A stretch of 34,178 bases of DNA, taken from Glomus cerebriforme (Eukaryota; Glomeromycota; Glomeromycetes; Glomerales; Glomeraceae). Positions within the stretch are counted from its first letter, which is position 1. Every line of letters begins with the position of its first letter. The stretch covers positions 163,884 through 198,061 of the forward strand of contig QKYT01000115.1 in the NCBI GenBank assembly GCA_003550305.1, in the 5' to 3' direction. Under the pieces are notes generated by a model, which saw nothing but the letters and a program-made list of their open reading frames with translations, did not search any database and was not told the DNA's origin. The position numbers and the translations under genes were made by a program. Below are positions 31,923 to 34,178 of the stretch, one piece after another.

Positions 31923-32087
31923 CTAAGGGGGGGGGAGGGGAGGGTCAGGCCAGGATGACCTTCCATTTTTAGTAATTAATAATATATTTAATTCTGGCCA
32001 AAATTATATTATAATTTTAAATTTCCTAAAATAGATAATGACAGGGGGTCAAAAACTAAATGACGTCATTTCTGACCCTCCCCTTAG
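31923..32087. mobile_element. Short MITE-like element with 16-bp inverted ends
   Basis: The right end ctgaccctccccttag (32072-32087) is the inverse of ctaaggggagggtcag, which matches the left end beginning at 31923 apart from extra Gs (ctaagggggggggagggg...). Length is 165 bp with no reading frame. Next to the right end is a perfect 14-bp palindrome, aaatgacgtcattt (32058-32071). It looks like a small non-autonomous DNA transposon; the target-site duplication is unclear. Confidence 0.55.
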
Positions 32088-32548
32088 ATTTAAAGTTTTT
32101 TTTTTACTTGGTATAAGATACCTAAATTGATTGTTTTTTGTTAATTGGAAGGGAAAATATTCTATGCTATTATAAACAGTTTCAACAAGTAAAAATATTT
32201 TGATTTGTTTGAAAATATAAGGCAGAAGGGATACGGCCTCACAAATTTAAAAGGTTGTTTAACATAAAATATTTAATTATCAAGAGATCAAGAAGGGGAG
32301 GTAGTCAACGATATATATAATATTCGGTTATACACTTATAATAAAAAAAAATGTACCAATTATCACATGATATATATTATTTTTTTACTGCTGGTTATTT
32401 TATGACTTCAGGTTCATGTTAAACGAACTTTAAATTGGTAAAGCCTAATTGAAAAATATGATAATTATTTATTACTTTTGAGTTTTGAGTGAAATCGAAG
32501 AAATTTGATGATGAATGAAAAATTATCCTTTTATTATCTTGCTCAATA

Positions 32549-32559
32549 TTTTATTATTA

Positions 32560-32597
<38 letters not shown>
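32549..32597 (+). repeat. (ATT)n microsatellite
   Basis: About sixteen trinucleotide units with one G interruption near 32562. Confidence 0.9.
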
Positions 32598-32641
32598 GAA
32601 AAAGCATAAATATAGCTATAGACGCAATACATTGTGATACA

Positions 32642-32712
32642 GTACATTGTGTGTTGAAATGAATTGCAAATTCTGANGTACATTGTGTGTTGAAATGAAT
32701 TGCAAATTCTGA
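32642..32712 (+). repeat. Tandem duplication, 35-bp unit
   Basis: The unit starting gtacattgtgtgttgaaatg at 32642-32676 is repeated identically at 32678-32712; a single N at 32677 lies at the junction. Confidence 0.9.
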
Positions 32713-32937
32713 GAAGTTATTTGAAATGAATCATCAAATTATTTACTCAAGATATATAATAATTATTTAAAAAATACAATTTCATAATAATACTAAACTT
32801 ATTATAAAGCTTATGAGCACTTTTTCCATTTAAGGCAAATAACAAGTTATAAATAATTCAATGACCAAAAAATTCATTAGTTCGGAATATAAATATGAAA
32901 TCCCACAAAATTAATTTTTGATAAACGAGAAATTATT

Positions 32938-33290
32938 ATTTAACTTAATCATTGCTTCTTTAAGTTCATAGTCTGTTGTTTTTGAATTATTTAACAGATT
33001 TATAAATCCCCTTTATTTAATTGATAAATTCTTATTCGAATTCAGCTGCTTTTAAGTACTATTCAAATGCTTTTATCAATTCCTATACATACTGGTGGCA
33101 ATATCCTAAATTGTATTGTCCTTGAACACATCCTGCAACAACTGATTTCAAATACCATTCAAATGCTTTTGTTTCATTTTTACATATTCCTTTACCATAC
33201 TGATAACAATATCCTAAATAGTTTTGTGCTATTGAATTATTTGATATTGCAAGTTTTAATTGCTTTCATTAAATTTTTAAGCACATTATA
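32938..33290 (-). pseudogene. Sel1-repeat gene fragment, minus strand
   Basis: Read on the minus strand, 33290 to about 33210 is nearly identical to the middle of the 614-codon Sel1 gene (about 11920-12000), including AISNNSIAQNYLGYCYQYGK. It continues with a second unit (WYLKSVVAGCVQGQYNLGYC), then frameshifts and stops. The end (about 32938-32990) reads TDYELKEAMIKLNN, the family's ancestral tail. Most repeat units of the parent are missing, so this is an internally deleted, inverted copy. The 75-codon plus-strand frame at 33067-33291 is only its antisense shadow. Confidence 0.8.
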
Positions 33291-34178
33291 AATAAATTAT
33301 TTGGAAAGCCTATTGTATAAAATAAGAAGAGATGCAACATTTATGGTACTGTATAATTTCTTTTTAGGAATTGATAGGTACAATCCGAACCATGGCAAAT
33401 GGAAAGTTAGATTTTCTGCGTAAATGCATTTTATGCACTTCCTAAAATGACGCATGCAAAAAAAATTGTACATTATATGAGTATTATATGCACCCTTGCA
33501 TGTTGTGCAAGTGTTAGAAAATAAAAAAGCATACAAAATTATCAAATAAAGGAGAATGAATGACTTTAAGATCTTAGAAATTATTTTACAAACACAACGA
33601 TTCGTAATATGTTGCTTTTAATAAAATATGAAAACTAGATTTATCAACGATAATGGAATTTCTAGTATAGAATAGGAAAAAAAAATCTTTGTTATAAAGA
33701 GTAGTAGAAAAATTTAAAATATCTAGTTTTATTGGTTGAATATGNATATATTAGATTAAATTTTATGGTATCGATAAAAAATTTAACTGGAGCTCGGCGT
33801 TCGAAAATGACCTGGTCATTTTATCATTTAAATGATTTAAACCATTTTTTAACTGGCTGATACCTTGTCATGCGATTATAACTGAGCAATATAAGCAAGT
33901 ATAAGGCACCAACATTGCATTAAAATGACTTAGGTCTTGACAGATCAGAGTGTTGTTTTTTCCACCATGGCATCAAATACAAATTTAAATAAATTCACAT
34001 CTATAAAAGCCAATATATTTTGATAATTTATTAATTTATTAATCGCGTGTAACCAAATTATGCAAATGAAAAATTAACTTTAAATGAAGAAAATAATTCT
34101 AATAATAATAACAGATAAGAAATATGTTTTCTATTCCAGGCTTCAACCAAAAATGTCACTTCGTTCAAGAAACAAATA
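33291..34178. other. Unassigned right end of window
   Basis: No recognised gene. An 82-codon minus-strand frame at 33297-33545 has several Cys but no family resemblance. The last about 95 bases are open to the window edge in more than one frame (an ATG at 34084 gives about 31 codons; a possible acceptor ttctattccag ends at 34139), so a gene may begin here, but the evidence is too short to call. Confidence 0.35.

Larger units (their letters stand above)
32088..32937. other. Gene-free region with simple repeats
   Basis: AT-rich sequence with no reading frame of note; contains the (ATT)n tract and the short tandem duplication listed separately. Confidence 0.4.

Noticed and set aside
33297..33545. 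82-codon minus-strand frame with several Cys (CTTC, CIKC)
   Set aside because: The Cys spacing fits no zinc-finger family I know and no homologous copy is seen in the window.
1..34178. tRNA or rRNA genes
   Set aside because: No cloverleaf with a T-loop GTTCRA consensus and no conserved rRNA segment was seen on either strand by eye.

Overview
The window looks like nuclear DNA of an arbuscular mycorrhizal fungus, most likely Rhizophagus irregularis or a close relative (Glomeromycotina). The evidence is the very AT-rich sequence, short AT-rich GT-AG introns (about 70-105 bp), and the mix of gene families. These are Sel1-repeat proteins with nearly identical 36-residue units, and several F-box/leucine-rich proteins with the characteristic N-terminal pattern (L.SCLxVNxxWCxxVVPILWxN). 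Both families are greatly expanded in that genus. The species call is inference from family style; no marker gene is present.

Layout. 1-1445: 3' part of a Sel1-repeat gene, built of a 540-bp higher-order repeat, with a decayed tail. 1446-9030: no intact gene. It holds stop-riddled coding-like relics on both strands and two direct copies (4703-5225, 7676-8262) of a repeat carrying paired hairpins with compensatory base changes. 9034-10691: an F-box relic, an aldo/keto reductase relic that keeps an intron, and a 233-bp MITE-like element. 11073-12917: intact 614-codon Sel1-repeat gene whose last codons look frameshifted against its paralogues. 13489-16853: two intact F-box genes on the minus strand. 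16854-20334: gene-free, with a cluster of perfect inverted repeats near 18.6-18.8 kb. 20335-21887: three-exon FAD monooxygenase (minus, 460 aa). 22486-23574: three-exon SAM methyltransferase (minus, 307 aa) with an N-myristoylation-type start. 26332-27834: intact F-box gene (plus). 28423-31022: ten-exon RIO1 atypical protein kinase (609 aa), the only clear housekeeping gene. 31208-33290: F-box relics in opposite orientations, a 165-bp MITE-like element, a microsatellite, a short tandem duplication and a minus-strand Sel1 relic. The last 0.9 kb is unassigned.

How the genes relate. RIO1 acts in late 40S ribosomal subunit maturation. The F-box proteins are presumed substrate receptors of SCF ubiquitin ligases, and the Sel1 proteins are presumed scaffolds. 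The FAD monooxygenase and methyltransferase are same-strand neighbours but need not act together. The overall picture is an accessory region dominated by duplication and decay of F-box and Sel1 families around a few single genes. The splice models for the monooxygenase, methyltransferase and RIO1 genes were assembled by hand; in each the exon lengths sum to a multiple of three and the junctions restore the family sequence.
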